From NCBI GenBank assembly GCA_026122225.1, contig JANEZZ010001494.1:1240001-1304000 (forward strand): a stretch of DNA of 64,000 nucleotides, in the 5' to 3' direction. Each line of letters opens with the position of its first letter. The stretch's first letter is position 1. This document shows positions 1-11,044 of the stretch, piece after piece. The translations under genes and the position numbers were made by a program. The notes under the pieces were generated by a model. That model was given only the letters and a program-made list of their open reading frames with translations. It searched no databases and was not told the origin of the DNA. Source of the DNA: Heloderma charlesbogerti. Lineage: Eukaryota; Chordata; Lepidosauria; Squamata; Helodermatidae.

Positions 1-107
1 TCAAAAGCTAGAAAAAAAAGCCCACATTTCTGCAATGTGCAAAGGTTAATGTAAAGGGATTCCTCGACAAGATGAATAGAAGCTGAATGAGTTAAGAGCA
101 TAAGAAG

Positions 108-378
108 AACCATATGGGATCAGACCAAGAGTCCATCTAGTCCAGCATTCTGTTCACACAGTGGCCAACCAGCTTCCTGTGGAAGCCCACAAGTAGGACA
201 TGAGTGCAACAGCACCCTCCCACCCACGTTCCCCAGCAACATAAGCATACTACCTCCGATTCTGGGGGTAATATATAGCCATCATGACTAATAGCCATTG
301 AAAGCTTTATCCTCCATGAATTTGTCTAATCCCCTTTTAAAGCCATCCCACTTTTCCAAGGGTAGGGAGTTTGAAGTT
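108..378 (-). mobile_element. CR1 LINE 3' fragment
   Basis: Read on the minus strand this is the CR1 segment containing GATGGCTTTAAAAGGGG, the variable ATGGCTATATATTA stretch, and the tail GATCAGACC...TCTTCTTATG. The same segment recurs in the window at 2.7 kb, 15.8 kb, 32.0 kb and 37.9 kb. It is 5'-truncated, as most CR1 copies are. Confidence 0.75.
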
Positions 379-772
379 TGAAAAGCTGCTCTAGTTGGTG
401 GACTGCTCCCCAATTGCTTGAGTCAGTCAGTGCAAATGTGGTAGCTGGTTTCACACCAGCCACCTTTGGAGCATCTCCCTTCAGCAGCAATGGAGAATTT
501 AACCTTGCGTATATGGAGGTGCTGAGAATAGTTAAACTGACAGTGCGGCAGACAATCAGAGTAGAGATAATGAACTGATTAACCTCTTGGATTTAAGCAG
601 GATAATGTTCAAGTAAATAACAAGATCTAGATGGGGAGAGATGGAGCAATCCGCTCCTTGCCCTTTTCTTAAATCTCAAATGAAACAGCTCCCATGGCTC
701 CCATTATGGAACGGTGCTCTGGAGATTAGCAGTTCCTCTATAAGAAGACAAGCATTTGGCTATGTATTATTT
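379..772. other. No feature recognised (intron)
   Basis: Ordinary AT-balanced intronic sequence. Short open frames are present but have no recognisable domain or codon bias. Confidence 0.4.
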
Positions 773-872
773 GTAGGGATGTTGGAGAACCTGAAACAGA
801 ATCAAATGAGTTCAGATTGCTATTAATCTGACCCACGGATTCTGCAACGGGCCAGCAGTTCTGTTTCACGTA
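773..872. repeat. Fragment of the TAGGGATG-end repeat family
   Basis: It begins TAGGGATGTTGGAGAA and continues with the GACCCACGGATT motif seen in the better preserved copy at 27.9 kb. It is cut off by a CR1 fragment. Confidence 0.5.
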
Positions 873-877
873 TTCCA

Positions 878-975
878 CAAGTAGGACCTAAGTGCAATAG
901 CACTGTCCATCTCGTGTTCCCCAGAAACTAGCATACAGAAGCATAATGCCTCTGATACTGGAGGTAGCGGTATTA
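878..975 (-). mobile_element. CR1 LINE fragment
   Basis: Matches the CACAAGTAGGAC...TGCCTCTGATACTGGAGGTAG part of the neighbouring CR1 copies, in antisense orientation. Confidence 0.55.
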
Positions 976-2389
976 CTTAAAGGGCTCCTTCACACCGGGC
1001 TTTTATTCTGCGATTGAGATTGCTCCTTCACAGAAGTTTGCATGCTCTTTACATGATGCAGTGACCCTGCCATGACCCTCTTGCACAAAATGCCCTTTGT
1101 TCCGTTTTTAAATGGATCACAGACAATGAGCTATCAAATTACTCGGTGGTGTTCTAATTCAGTTTCCTCTGTCAAAAGAGTTAAAGTGGCAAGAAGAGGA
1201 GTGAGATCAATGAAAGATAATGGAAGACTCAGTTATGGGGAGAAGGAGGGGGGAAGGGGAGGAGGGAAAGGAAGCGTGTGTAAAGTGAGTCAGTTGTGAT
1301 CCTGCAGTTAAAACGGAAGCAGGAAGCCCCATTTGAAATACAGGATTTTAAGCTGGTGTAGAGATGCCCAAAGAAAGCGCGTATCTTCTGTTTCTTCCCC
1401 AGAAATGTAGATGGTCCCCCTTTTCTTTTGAGTTTTGATAAAGAGTAAGAGAATTTAACTGCAAAATGCCTTGCTGTTTAATGTTTAAAACACTTATTTC
1501 CATCCAGAGGATGCAACATGAGTTAATTTTATGGTCCACATAGGAGAAAAGAAAAAAAAGTTGCCTCTCAGCTTTGATAGAAATTAGATAGAAATTTATA
1601 GCCTTGCATGCCTGTTTGGCCACAACTATCATCCTTTCATTAATTATTTGGTCTTAACCTGTTACTACAGTTAATTGTGCAACAATTTAACCTCTGCAGT
1701 AGGGAGGTCATTACTTGGCCAATGACTGATGGAGGAGAAAGGGTTAGCTCTGCTCCAGGAAGGGCTGGAGAAAAGCAGAAAATAAAAGTAGAGTCAATTA
1801 AAAGCTGCTCTAGTCAGCTAAATGGTTTGGCCAATAATTTCTCAGCGTGTCCCTTCCACCCATAATTCTTCTTTGATTTACAGCCTGCATTATCCAAAGT
1901 GGACAACTTTCATCCCACAGGCAAAAAAGCAAACAAAAACCAAGAAGTTGTTTTGCTGACAGAGGAATGGGAATGTTCCTTCTCTCTCTCTCTCTTTCTT
2001 CCCCCACCCATGTGGAAAGTGGAAATGCAACCTTTACTTCCTTAGAAATTCAGCACTGCAAAACCTGGAAGTATAATGGCTGTGCTGTGCATTCAGAAGA
2101 AAGCAAGCAACGCAGTTGTCTTGGGACTGTACCATTTCAGAGTGCTGGTGAGTCAAGATGTGTTTAAGGGCCAAAGCAGACATTACTTTACATGCTGTCT
2201 AGTAGTTATATCCCCCTGTCCCATTTTTTACTCTAGAGTAGGTGCAGGGAGCCTGATCTGGATCTTAAAGCCCCTCTACCCTTCATGCTAGTGTCCCAGT
2301 CCAGAGCAGGCCTCCTCTGCCTCCTCTAGAGTAATGTTTTTTAAAAAGACATAGCTGCTAGGTGTGGATTTAAAATAATGTCTGTTTTG
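976..2389. other. No feature recognised (intron)
   Basis: A purine-rich run lies near 1230-1275 and a CT-rich run near 1980-2000. No family was identified and no splice-bounded exon is visible. Confidence 0.4.
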
Positions 2390-2464
2390 GCCCTAAGGCT
2401 CCAGTCTTATGCACACTTCTGTGGGGCTTTCTTCTGAATAGATATGTATAGAATTCTGCTGTGA

Positions 2465-2725
2465 ACTTCCTTCATATCTCAGTCCATTCCTGCATCCAAT
2501 TCAAAGTGCTGGCTATCACCTGTAAAGCCATAAATGGCTTGGGACCAGGATATTTATAGGTCCACCTTATCCTGCATTACTCTGTTCATCCATTGAGGTC
2601 TTCTTGGGAGCCTGTACCCCCGTGTCCCAACACTATCAGAGCTGTTGTTGTTGGGCAGTTGGGACAGGGCCTTCTCTGCTGTGACACCCAGTTTCTGTAC
2701 TTTCCTGCCCCAAGAGACATGTTTG
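2465..2725 (+). mobile_element. Old L2-clade LINE 3' coding remnant
   Basis: Contains AAAGTGCTGGCTATCACC, AAAGCCATAAATGGCTTGGG and GGGCCTTCTCTGCTGTG. These are decayed versions of the C-terminal L2 coding region seen intact near 39.3-39.6 kb (FKVLVLTFKTLYGSGPAYL, then RERAFSVVAPTLWNSLP). Strongly degenerate. Confidence 0.5.
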
Positions 2726-2902
2726 GCCCTTCTCATAAGAACATAAGAAGAGCCATGCTGGATCAGACCAAGGGTCCATCCAGTCCAGCATTCTGTTCAC
2801 ACAGTGGCCAATCAGCTGTCGACCAGGAACCCACAAGCAGGGCGTGAGTGCAACAGCATCCTCCCACCCATGTTCCCCAGCAACTGGTGTGCATAGGCTC
2901 AC

Positions 2903-3249
2903 TGTGTTGCACAAAATGCTAGTGTCGCCCCCTGGAGGCTGGTCCAATTTGCCCCAAAGAGGAGAGTCAACTGCAGGCTGGGTCCAGCTCGATTTTATTG
3001 TTTGCAAACAGTTCGACAAAGGAGCTCACGCTCAAAAGCACAGTCAACCCTGGGCAACCCCCGCGCTACAGTTTTATCACTTAGCTTGCATTCCTCAGCC
3101 AGCATGTTACTTTTGATTGGTTGCCAGCGGTTTGCTTAGCAACCTTATCTTAGGGTTGCTGTCTGCTCATTCCAGGCATGCGCGGCTTTTACAATACTAT
3201 GTGCTGCTTCAGACACATACAATGGCTTTTAGGTTACATTTTTACTACA
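2903..3249 (-). mobile_element. Probable solo LTR inserted in CR1
   Basis: The insert interrupts the CR1 sequence between its CATAGGC and ACTGCCTCTGG motifs. On the minus strand it begins TGTAGTAAAAATG, contains an AATAAAATCG poly(A) signal about 90 bp before its end, and ends GTGCAACACA, so it has the TG...CA ends and signal layout of an LTR. A clear target-site duplication was not seen and no coding sequence is present. The retrovirus-like class cannot be assigned. Confidence 0.55.
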
Positions 3250-3539
3250 ACTGCCTCTGGTACTGGAGGTAGCATATAGCCATTAGGACTAGTAGCTATT
3301 GATAGCGTTTTCTCCAGGAATTTGTCCAAGCTCCTTTTAAAGCCATCCAAACTGGTGGCCCTCACTACTTCCTGTGGTAGTGTGAAATATGGATTTCATT
3401 TTACCCAGGTCCACTCAGTTGATCAGACTGAGAGGTTTGGGATCGTATGAGGTGGAGAAGAACATGCACACAACCAATGTAGGTGAAAGAAAAGGAGATG
3501 AAGTAAAAGAAACAAATGAAAAATAGAACCTCCCCAGAG

Positions 3540-3715
3540 AGTTGCACACTTTCTGAGGCTTAAGAGGTTGCATGCCTCCTAGGTACAAACTTAATTACAA
3601 AGAAATCTCAAAGAGTTCCAGGCTCTCTGAGGCTTAAGAGGTTGCGTGCATCTTAGGTAAGAGCTTATCACAAATCAATCCTCAAGAAGTTGCACCCTTC
3701 TTGGTCAAAACTTAG
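3540..3715. repeat. Imperfect tandem repeat, period about 74 bp
   Basis: CTGAGGCTTAAGAGGTTGC occurs at 3553 and again at 3627, with matching flanks, and a third weaker unit (GAAGTTGCACCCTTCTT) follows. It lies inside the LTR-like insertion, where such repeats are common in the U3 part. Confidence 0.6.
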
Positions 3716-4799
3716 ATACCCAAATATGGTGCATTAAATCATTAAATGACTAAATATACAGTTAGTCCCTGTTTGTTGCTCAGCTTCAGATTGGTCTATA
3801 CTGCAACTGGCCCACCAAAGCAACAGTGATACAGTGCCAGCCAGGCCCAACCCTAAGCCTGCTGTCCTATATCCCAAACCCAAACAGTTAAGTATGACAG
3901 AACAAAGATAACTGCGCCTTATCTAAGCCCCGGAGAGTAAAATCCTTTCCCTGAATTCTACCCAACACATACTCACCACACGCTATCAAGTACTTGGCTA
4001 GAGCACTTAATATGTGTCCCGTGGATTGAGGGTACTGTTGGTATGTGCACATACAAACGATCCAGATGCAACCACGCCCCTCCTGAACAATGGCAGATGC
4101 AGGGGTTTTATACCCTTTTCCCTCGTTGGGGCTCATAGCATCAAAGAGAGGTTCAGTATGTTTGTTGTTGACAATACCTCATGTTCCCAATTTCCAGGAT
4201 TGGCGTTTGTTGAAGACAGACTGGAACCTCCTTCCAACTCCCCGACATTTCTGAGGTCATAAAGTCCTGTCCTTGTTATCAGAACATCTATGGATACCCC
4301 TCTTTTATTGGCCCATTTCCATCTTCTGTAACTGATACTTTGGCAATCTTCAGCACATACCAGAGCACCCCCGTTTGGCCTTCCTGCAATAAAGTCATTC
4401 ATTCTCCATTCACACCTCCCCTTCCTGACCTGGGCTTATTCATATGACATGGACTAGTTTAGAATGTTGACCTTTTTACATTTTGTAGTGTTCTCAATTA
4501 ACACTTAGACATTTTGGGTTACGAAATACATCACAGGATGTTTACAATTCAGGCTTGTATTCAGGGTCAAACTTTGCATTCTATTTCTTTTCCCACCACA
4601 TTTGTTACATTGCAAAAGAGAACAAGTGCGTACTGTGGCGCCTGAAGTCTACAAGGTTATCTACTAGGAGCACAAAGGGAAGTTATAGAACGTAGCAATC
4701 TTTATTAACAAAATCAAATAAAGGTAGATTTAAGAAATAAGAGGAATTAATAAAAGTGATATGGCTAAAAGTAAGATATAAACTTAAATATTTAAGGGA

Positions 4800-7297
4800 A
4801 AGCTGAGGTTGATTGGTTCTATGAAGACCTACAACACCTTCTAGAACTAACACCAAAAAAAGATGTCCTCTTCATCATAGAGGATTGGAATGCTAAAGTA
4901 GGAAGTCAAGAAATCACCAGGATAACAGGCAGGCATGGCCTTGGTGTACAAAATTAAGCAGGACAAAGGCTAATAGAGTTTTGCCAAGAGAACACACTGA
5001 TCGTAGCAAACACTCTTTTCCAACAGCACAAGAGGCGACTCTACACATGGACATCACCAGATGGTCAATATCGAAATCAGATTGATTATGTCCTTTGCAG
5101 CCAAAGATGGAGAAGCTCTATACAGTCAGTAAAAACAAGACCTGGAGCTGACTGTGGTTCAGATCATGAGCTTCTTGTTGCAAAATTTCGGCTTAAATTG
5201 AAGAACGTACGGAAAACCATTAAACCATTCATGTATGACCTAAATCATATCCCTTATGAATATACAGTGGAGGTGAGGAATAGATTTAAGGGATTAGACC
5301 TGATAGACAGAGCGCCTGAGGAACTATGGACGAAGGTCTGTAACATTGTTCATGAGGCAGCAACTAAATCCATCCCAAAACAAAAGAAATGCGAGAAAGC
5401 CAAGTGGCTGTCTGATGAGGCTTTACAAGTAGCTGAGGAAAGAAGGGAAGTGAAAAGCAAGAGAGAAAGGGGAAGATATGTCCAAATGAATGTAGATTTC
5501 CAGAGAATAGCAAGGAGAGACAAGAAGGCCTTCTTAAATGAACAATGCAAAGAAATCGAGGAAAACAATAGAATGGGAAAGACTAGAGATCTTTTCAAGA
5601 AAATCGGAGATCTCAAGGGAATGTTTTGTGTAAAGATGGGCATGATGAAGGACAAAGAAGGCAGGGACCTAACAGAAGCAGATGTGATTAAGAAGAGGTG
5701 GAAAGAATACACAGAAGAACTATACAGGAAAGATCTGAATGTCCCTGATAGCCATGATAGTGCGGTCACTGAACTTGAGCCGGACATCCTAGAGAGTGAA
5801 GTCAAGTGGGCCTTAGGAAGCATTAGTAACAACAAAGCTAGTGGAGATGACAGTATTCCAGCTGAGCTATTTAAAATCCTAAAAGATGATGCTGTTGAAA
5901 TGCTGCACACAATATGCTGACAAATTTGGAACACTCAACAGTGGCCACAAGACTGGAAAAGGTCAGTTTACATTCCAATTCCAAAGAAGGGCAACGCCAA
6001 AGAGTGTTCAAACTACCGAACAATTGCGCTCATTTCACATGCCAGCAAGGTGATGCTCAAAATCCTACAAGCTAGGCTTCAGCAGTATGCGAACCGAGAA
6101 CTACCGGAGGTACAAGCGGGGTTTCAAAGAGGCAGAGGAACTAGAGATCAAATCGCCAACATTTGCTGGTTCATGGAGAAAGCAAGAGAATTCCAGAAAA
6201 AATTATATTTCTGCTTCATTGACTACTCTAAAGCCTTTGATTGTGTGGATCACAACAAACTGTGGCAAATTCTGAAAGAGATGGGAGTACCAGACCACCT
6301 TACCTGTCTCCTGAGAAACCTGTACGAGGGTCAAGAAGCAACAGTAAGAACCGGACATGGAACAACCGATTGGTTCAAAATTGGGAAAGGAGTACGACAA
6401 GGCTGCATATTGTCGCCCTGCTTATTTAACTTATATGCAGAGTACATCATGAGAAATGCCGGGTTGGATGAATCACAGGCCGGAATTATGATTTCTGGGT
6501 GAATTATCAACAACCTCAGATACGCAGACGGTACCATCCTAATGGCAGAAAGCGAAGAGGATCTAAAGAGCCCCTTGTTGAGGGTGAAAGTGGAGAGTGC
6601 AAAAGCTGGTTTGAAACTCAACATTAAAAAAACTAAAATCATGGCATCTGGCCCCATCACTTCCTGGCATACAGAAGGGGAAGAAATGGAAGCAGCGACA
6701 GATTTTATTTTCTTGGGCTCCAAGATCACTGCAGATGGTGACTGTAGCCATGAAATTAAAAGATGCTTGCTCCTTGGGAGGAAAGCTATGGCAAACCTAG
6801 ACAGCATAGTCAGAAGCAGAGACATCACCTTTCCGACAAAGGTCCGTATAATCAAAGCTATGGTTTTCCCAGTAGCAATGTATGGCTGTGAGAGCTGGAC
6901 TATAAGAAAGGCTGAGCACTGAAGAATTGATGCTTTCGGACTGTGGTGCTGGAGAAGACTCTTATGAGTCCCCTGGACTGCAAGGAGGTCCAATCAGTCC
7001 ATCCTAAAGGAAATCAACCCTGACTGCTCATTGGAAGGACAGTTACTGAAGCTGAAGCTCAAATATTTTGGCCACCTAACGCGAAGAGAAAACTCGCTGG
7101 AAAAGACCCTGATGCTGGGAAATATCGAAGGCAAAAGGAGAAGGGGATGGCAGAGGATGAGATGGATAGATAGCATCACTGATGCAATGAATATGAACTT
7201 GAGCACACTCTGGGAGAGAGCGGAGGACAGGAAGGCCTGGCATGCTATGGTCCATGGGGTCACGAAGAGTCGGACACGACTTAACGACTGAACAACA
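4800..7297 (+). pseudogene. BovB (RTE-clade) LINE, 5'-truncated and decayed
   Basis: This is the same element as the copy at 19.2 kb, starting partway through the endonuclease domain and running to the terminal GACTGAACAACA. The reading frame is broken: GAA to TAA near 4954, TGA at about 5918 where the better copy has a sense codon, TGA after SG near 6500, and TGA near 6920 at the position also mutated in the 19.2 kb copy. Recognisable pieces are the endonuclease end (SDHELL), the RT fingers (DYSKAFDCVDHNKLW) and the C-terminal segment ending RTRLND. The polymerase box reads YADG instead of YADD. It cannot be functional. Confidence 0.9.
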
Positions 7298-7697
7298 TAT
7301 GTGGATGCAAGGAGTTATAGGGAAGACAACATGGAAAAATAATAGGAAAAGTAAAATTACACTCTGTCAGTAGCGAATTCCATAGTTTAACTCTGCTCTG
7401 TGTGAAGAAGCCCTTCCTTTGATCTGTCCTGAATCTCCCACCCATCAGCTTCATGGGATGACCCCACTGGGGTTCTAGTATTTTGAGTGAAGGAGAAAAA
7501 TGTCTCCCTATGCACATTCTCCACACCATGCATAGTTTTGTAGACCTCTATCATGTCTGCCCTGACCCTCCTTTTTTCCAAGCTAAATGCTCCCAGCTGT
7601 TATAACCTTCTCTCATAGGGGAGATGTTCCAGCCTCTTGATCATTTTAGTTGCCCTTTTCTGCACCTTTTCTCTCTACTGATGTTTCCCCATTTGGT

Positions 7698-7945
7698 CAA
7701 AACAGGGTTGATCATTGGGCTTTTAGTGTTCACACAAGTTGATCTTGTTTTCCCTCTTATATTTTGGGTTTTGTCCTCTGCATTGGTCCCCCCCCCCGTG
7801 TTGTTGCTCATCTCTGTGTTGCCAATTTAATTTTCAGTTGGTTTTTTAAGTTATTAGAAATTTTATTTTATTTTATTAGGTTTTTAATTATTATTGTAAG
7901 CCATCGTGGGTTGAAAGGTGGTATATAATAGCATTTTAGTGAAGA
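7698..7945 (+). repeat. LINE 3'-UTR-like remnant
   Basis: A T-rich stretch followed by TTGTAAGCCATCGTGGGTTGAAAGGTGGTATATAATAGC (quoted here only as the GTAAGCC...GGTGGTATATAA motif pair) resembles the 3' ends of squamate L2-like LINEs. Low-complexity context limits confidence. Confidence 0.35.
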
Positions 7946-7980
7946 AAATAGTAGTTAAAAAACAAAACAAAACCCTCCCT

Positions 7981-8084
7981 GCCTGTGGAAGGTAGCAGAT
8001 AAGGGAGGTTTTTCACTACATGTGGAAGCTAGCAGATAAGGGAGGTTTTTCCCTGCCTGTGGAAGCAAGCATATCAGGAGGTTG
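7981..8084. repeat. 37-bp minisatellite, about 2.8 units
   Basis: TGTGGAAG occurs at 7984, 8021 and 8058. Each unit continues with GCAGATAAGGGAGGTTTTT or a close variant. Period 37 bp. Confidence 0.75.
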
Positions 8085-8768
8085 CTGGCTTAATCGTCTC
8101 CATGTTTGTTTTGAAAATGGAGGAGAACCATATACATTTTCTGATTTGTGTAGACTGGGTCATCCAGGTAGTTCGGTGGATGGTACTTGAAGCCAGATAT
8201 GTTTCTGAGTTTGTCAATTCAGTGTGTTATTCTGAAAAATGAATCCTTCTTTGCAGAAAGCAATTTATCCTTGGGTTTTAGCCTCACCCACACTTACTTT
8301 TTCTCTCCCAGGTTACTGTGTGTGCCTGCAGGGAAACCTGAATTATGCATCATCAATAGAATGCTAAACTACCACAGAACAACAATTTTTACATCAGCAC
8401 GGGGGACTTGAAGTATACTTTCTCCACAGGCCATTTTTTTGTGAAACCTCAATCTCTCTCTGAAATAGCATAAGGAGCTGGTGCAATATATTTGGACCCT
8501 CATTTTTCCTGACCGTAACTGTGATTGTGTATAACTCCACTGCCTGTCATCTTTTAATCCCAGTCATCTCCTTCTTCATCAGAACCTTTCCTAAGCTGAT
8601 TGTTTGAGTGCATCAACTTATTCCTATATTAGGGAATAATAATGAATGTCCCCTGTTCCTGTTTTGGACCAATAATAGTGCGTTGGAGGATTTTTTTTTC
8701 TTTTAAGAATATTCCGTAATTGTGAGAATGTTCATTCCCCAACCCCCAGTCATGTTCACTGTCATTCT
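8085..8768. other. No feature recognised (intron)
   Basis: No repeat family or exon was recognised. Confidence 0.4.
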
Positions 8769-8769
<1 letters not shown>

Positions 8770-8801
<32 letters not shown>

Positions 8802-8818
8802 CTTCTTCTTCTTCTTCT

Positions 8819-8851
<33 letters not shown>

Positions 8852-8888
8852 CCTTCTTCTCCTTCTTCTCCTCCTCCTCCTCCTCCTC
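8770..8888. repeat. Compound trinucleotide microsatellite (GCT)n(TTC)n(TCC)n
   Basis: About ten GCT units run into some twenty TTC/CTT units with interruptions and then TCC units. The long homopolymer-like protein frames across it on both strands are artefacts of the repeat. Confidence 0.95.
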
Positions 8889-9711
8889 ATTGTTATGTTG
8901 TCTTCTCCTTGGAGCCAAATGCGTGATCCCAACCAATTGGGGATCACACAGTGTATGAGATGATATTCTGATGCCACATGCTAGTCCCATGCCAAACGGT
9001 TTCTTCCTAGCACTCATACATGCAGGTGGAATGTGTCCAATATCTACTAGTTACCAACAGTCATGATGACACAGTCCTATCCAGCCATTCCTATTTGGCT
9101 ATTGTCACTGAAGGCAAATTAAGTCAGTTCAGAGTGAAGGCAATATTTAAACAAAGACTTCCAAAGCAATCACCAAAAGCAATTGGTGAAAGGAGGGGCA
9201 CTTTTTGACACTGCTGAAAATGTGGATACTTCCATCTCAGCTGTGTCCTAAACACTTCATTAGTGTCATCAGATAAAAACTTTTTTCTTTGTGAGGTGAT
9301 GGCAGAAAGAGTTGTTTTGGACTTCACACAACCTCTTCTACTTTGCCAGATATAACGTGTGTAGGCACTGCAAGACTTTGCCATCATGGACGCATCTTTA
9401 TTCTGGGAAAACCTTTGCATGGCAAACAGCTAGCAGCGTTATTGAAGCTGCAGATGTGACACAGCCTGAACTGGGAGTCAGCTCCCCACCCCCACTCCCC
9501 AGCTATCTTGCTACTTCCATTTGAGTTTTGGCAGAGCAGCAAATCTCTAGGCAACAGTAATATGGTAGAGGAGAGAAGAAAGATTGTGCAGATTGGCTTT
9601 TTGGCTTTAATCCAGCCTTGACCAAGTACTTCAAGTATCACATAACTCAAGTGGTAGCCAACTGCATTGCATGAAGGTCTGAAAAATTGTGAAATCAGTA
9701 GGATTGGGTTC
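8889..9711. other. No feature recognised (intron)
   Basis: An open frame of about 98 codons on the minus strand (9124-9420) has no recognisable domain, no splice sites and no neighbouring homologous segment. I do not call it a gene. Confidence 0.4.
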
Positions 9712-9915
9712 TGCATCCTGTAAAGAGTTGCTTTATACTGAGGACAGACTACTTGTTCACCCAACTCAGTATTGTGTAATCTGACTGTCAGCATCTCTTC
9801 AAGGTCTCAGATATCACTTCCTACATGCTGTCCTTTAATTGGAACTGCTGGGAATGAATAAAGCTGGGACCTTCGGAATGCAAAGGATGTGCTCTACCCC
9901 TAAGTTCTGGTCTAT
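9712..9915 (-). mobile_element. tRNA-derived SINE (antisense copy)
   Basis: On the minus strand the right end reads like a pol III head (GGTAGAGCACATCCTTTGCAT..., then GGTCCCAG) and is followed by the body motif ending ACTGAGTTGGGTGAACAAG and CAGTATAAAGCAAC. The same body, in sense orientation, is at 42.1-42.2 kb. It is an old diverged copy. Confidence 0.55.
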
Positions 9916-9944
9916 CCCCCAAATCTAGTCCAGTATTGGAATGC

Positions 9945-10082
9945 TAGGTTTCCCTGACATGGTGCCCTCCAGATATTTTAGACTTCTGTTCCCATCATCC
10001 CCTGCTAATGTGGCCAGTGGTCATGAATGCTGGGAGTTGTAGTCTAAAACATCTGGAGGGCACGAAGTTGGGGAAAGCTATT
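9945..10082. mobile_element. Fold-back MITE (hAT-like)
   Basis: The left arm GGTGCCCTCCAGATATTTTAGACT pairs with the right arm (AGTCTAAAACATCTGGAGGGCAC, each longer than quoted in motif form). The TTCCCTGACATGGTGCC start and the GTTGGGGAAAGC end are inverted. Related copies lie at 15.6 kb and 18.4 kb. Confidence 0.65.
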
Positions 10083-10374
10083 ATATGCTGACAGGTGGCA
10101 CCTCTCAGAGGTCTCAAGGTATATCCAAACTGCAGACCTATATTGGTTTTTGCAAATCTATTTAACGGCTGTGGCTTCTCCCAAAGAATCCCAGAAAATG
10201 TCATTTTGGGATGGGTGTGGAGAACTCTGCATTGGAGATCTGTATCTTCTGCACAACAAATGACTGTTTCCAGCATTCTCTGGGAAAACGGAATGGCTGT
10301 TCAACCATTTTCAGTTTGTAGTGTAGCAGACAGATACAGTTTCTTCCTCCCTTAACCTTGGAACCCTTTCAACT

Positions 10375-10442
10375 GAAGAGGCCCAGAATTCAGCCTGGGA
10401 TCTTCTCCATGCAGAATATGTGCACTACCATGGAGCTGTCCC
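10375..10442 (-). repeat. tRNA-head fragment of a SINE (antisense)
   Basis: CTGGGATCTTCTCCATGCAG...GTGCACTACCATGGAGC is the reverse complement of a decayed pol III promoter head. Short and diverged. Confidence 0.35.
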
Positions 10443-10689
10443 TACTTGCTTTCCTGATCACATGTATAAACATAACGCTTTGTCTTGCAGCTGGATGAGT
10501 AGTTCTTAAAACCTGGACTGAAGGCCTGGTTTTGGATTCTCTACCCACCAGTTGAGATGAGCAATTTGTGCATCCCTGCCTTAGAAGAGCTTGCTGGGCA
10601 GAGCAGAGCTGGGTTCAACAGCTGTTGGAAGAAATGAAAACCTGTTGTGGAATATAGTGTCATATGAGATGCAGGAAGCTTGATGCTCA

Positions 10690-10915
10690 ACTCTAGATAC
10701 CATCAGAGAAATGTGAAGTGAAGAGGACTGAGATCTGTTGGAGGGGCCCTCCTCTGCGTCCCCTCTGTGAGACATACACTGTGGTGGGATGTGGGAGAGG
10801 GCCTCCTCTGCTGTGGAATTCCCTCCCCTTGGAGGCCCAACTGGTGCAGACGTTGGTTTCATTTTGGTGCCAAGTAAAAACATGGCTTTCTACAAAAGCC
10901 TTTGATGTCGGGAGT
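10690..10915 (+). mobile_element. Old L2 LINE 3' coding remnant
   Basis: AGAGGGCCTCCTCTGCTGTGG, AATTCCCTCCCCTTGGAGGC and AAAACATGGCTTTCTAC (motif pieces) follow the order of the L2 C-terminal coding region seen near 39.3 kb (AFSVVAPTLWNSLP..., then ALKTWLFRQAF). Degenerate. Confidence 0.5.
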
Positions 10916-11044
10916 GCCCTTGCTGCCTTCAGAAATCCTCAAGTAGCCAGAATCAACACGCAGGCGATAGGGCACTTTTCCAAGGCTTTATTTCCATTCA
11001 ACCTAATGATGCTTGCAGATGCTAATTGCCTGAGCCTAATGAGG

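Larger units (their letters stand above)
3383..7369. mobile_element. Long solo-LTR-like insertion (about 1.49 kb without its nested BovB)
   Basis: The insert begins TGAAATATGG at 3383 and ends ACTCTGTCA at 7369, flanked by GTAGTG and GTAGCG. These look like a 6-bp target-site duplication of the CR1 motif GTAGTGAATTCC. Removing the nested BovB (4800-7297) leaves 1.49 kb with no intact coding region. It contains an imperfect 74-bp tandem repeat near 3550-3700 and AATAAA near 4716. The TG...CA ends, size and short duplication fit a long LTR left by recombination. Orientation and family are undetermined. Confidence 0.5.
2733..7690 (-). mobile_element. CR1 LINE copy split by two insertions
   Basis: The three CR1 pieces are 2733-2902, 3250-3382 and 7370-7690. 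Placed end to end they follow the order of the uninterrupted copy at 37.9-38.4 kb: the tail with AAGAGCCATGCTGGATCAGACC, the ATACTGGAGGTAGC stretch, then AATTCCATAGTTTAACTCTG and the segment coding for a decayed reverse-transcriptase C-terminus on the minus strand. The two interruptions are an LTR-like insertion (2903-3249) and a larger one (3383-7369) that carries a BovB. Confidence 0.75.

Noticed and set aside
3888..4402. Two overlapping minus-strand open frames of 82-89 codons in the LTR-like insert
   Set aside because: No similarity to gag, pol or env motifs that I can recognise; too short to call.
4600..4660. TGGCGCCTGAAG considered as a tRNA-Lys-type primer binding site of a provirus
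   Set aside because: It does not sit directly after an LTR-like CA end, the match is short, and the flanking segment behaves as one continuous LTR-like insert in CR1.
8703..9017. Poly-Lys/Gln, poly-Cys/Phe and poly-Leu open frames on both strands
   Set aside because: They are translations of the trinucleotide microsatellite and have no splice or start context.
9124..9420. Minus-strand open frame of 98 codons, considered as a processed pseudogene
   Set aside because: No family recognised, no poly(A) tail or target duplication, and no conserved motif.
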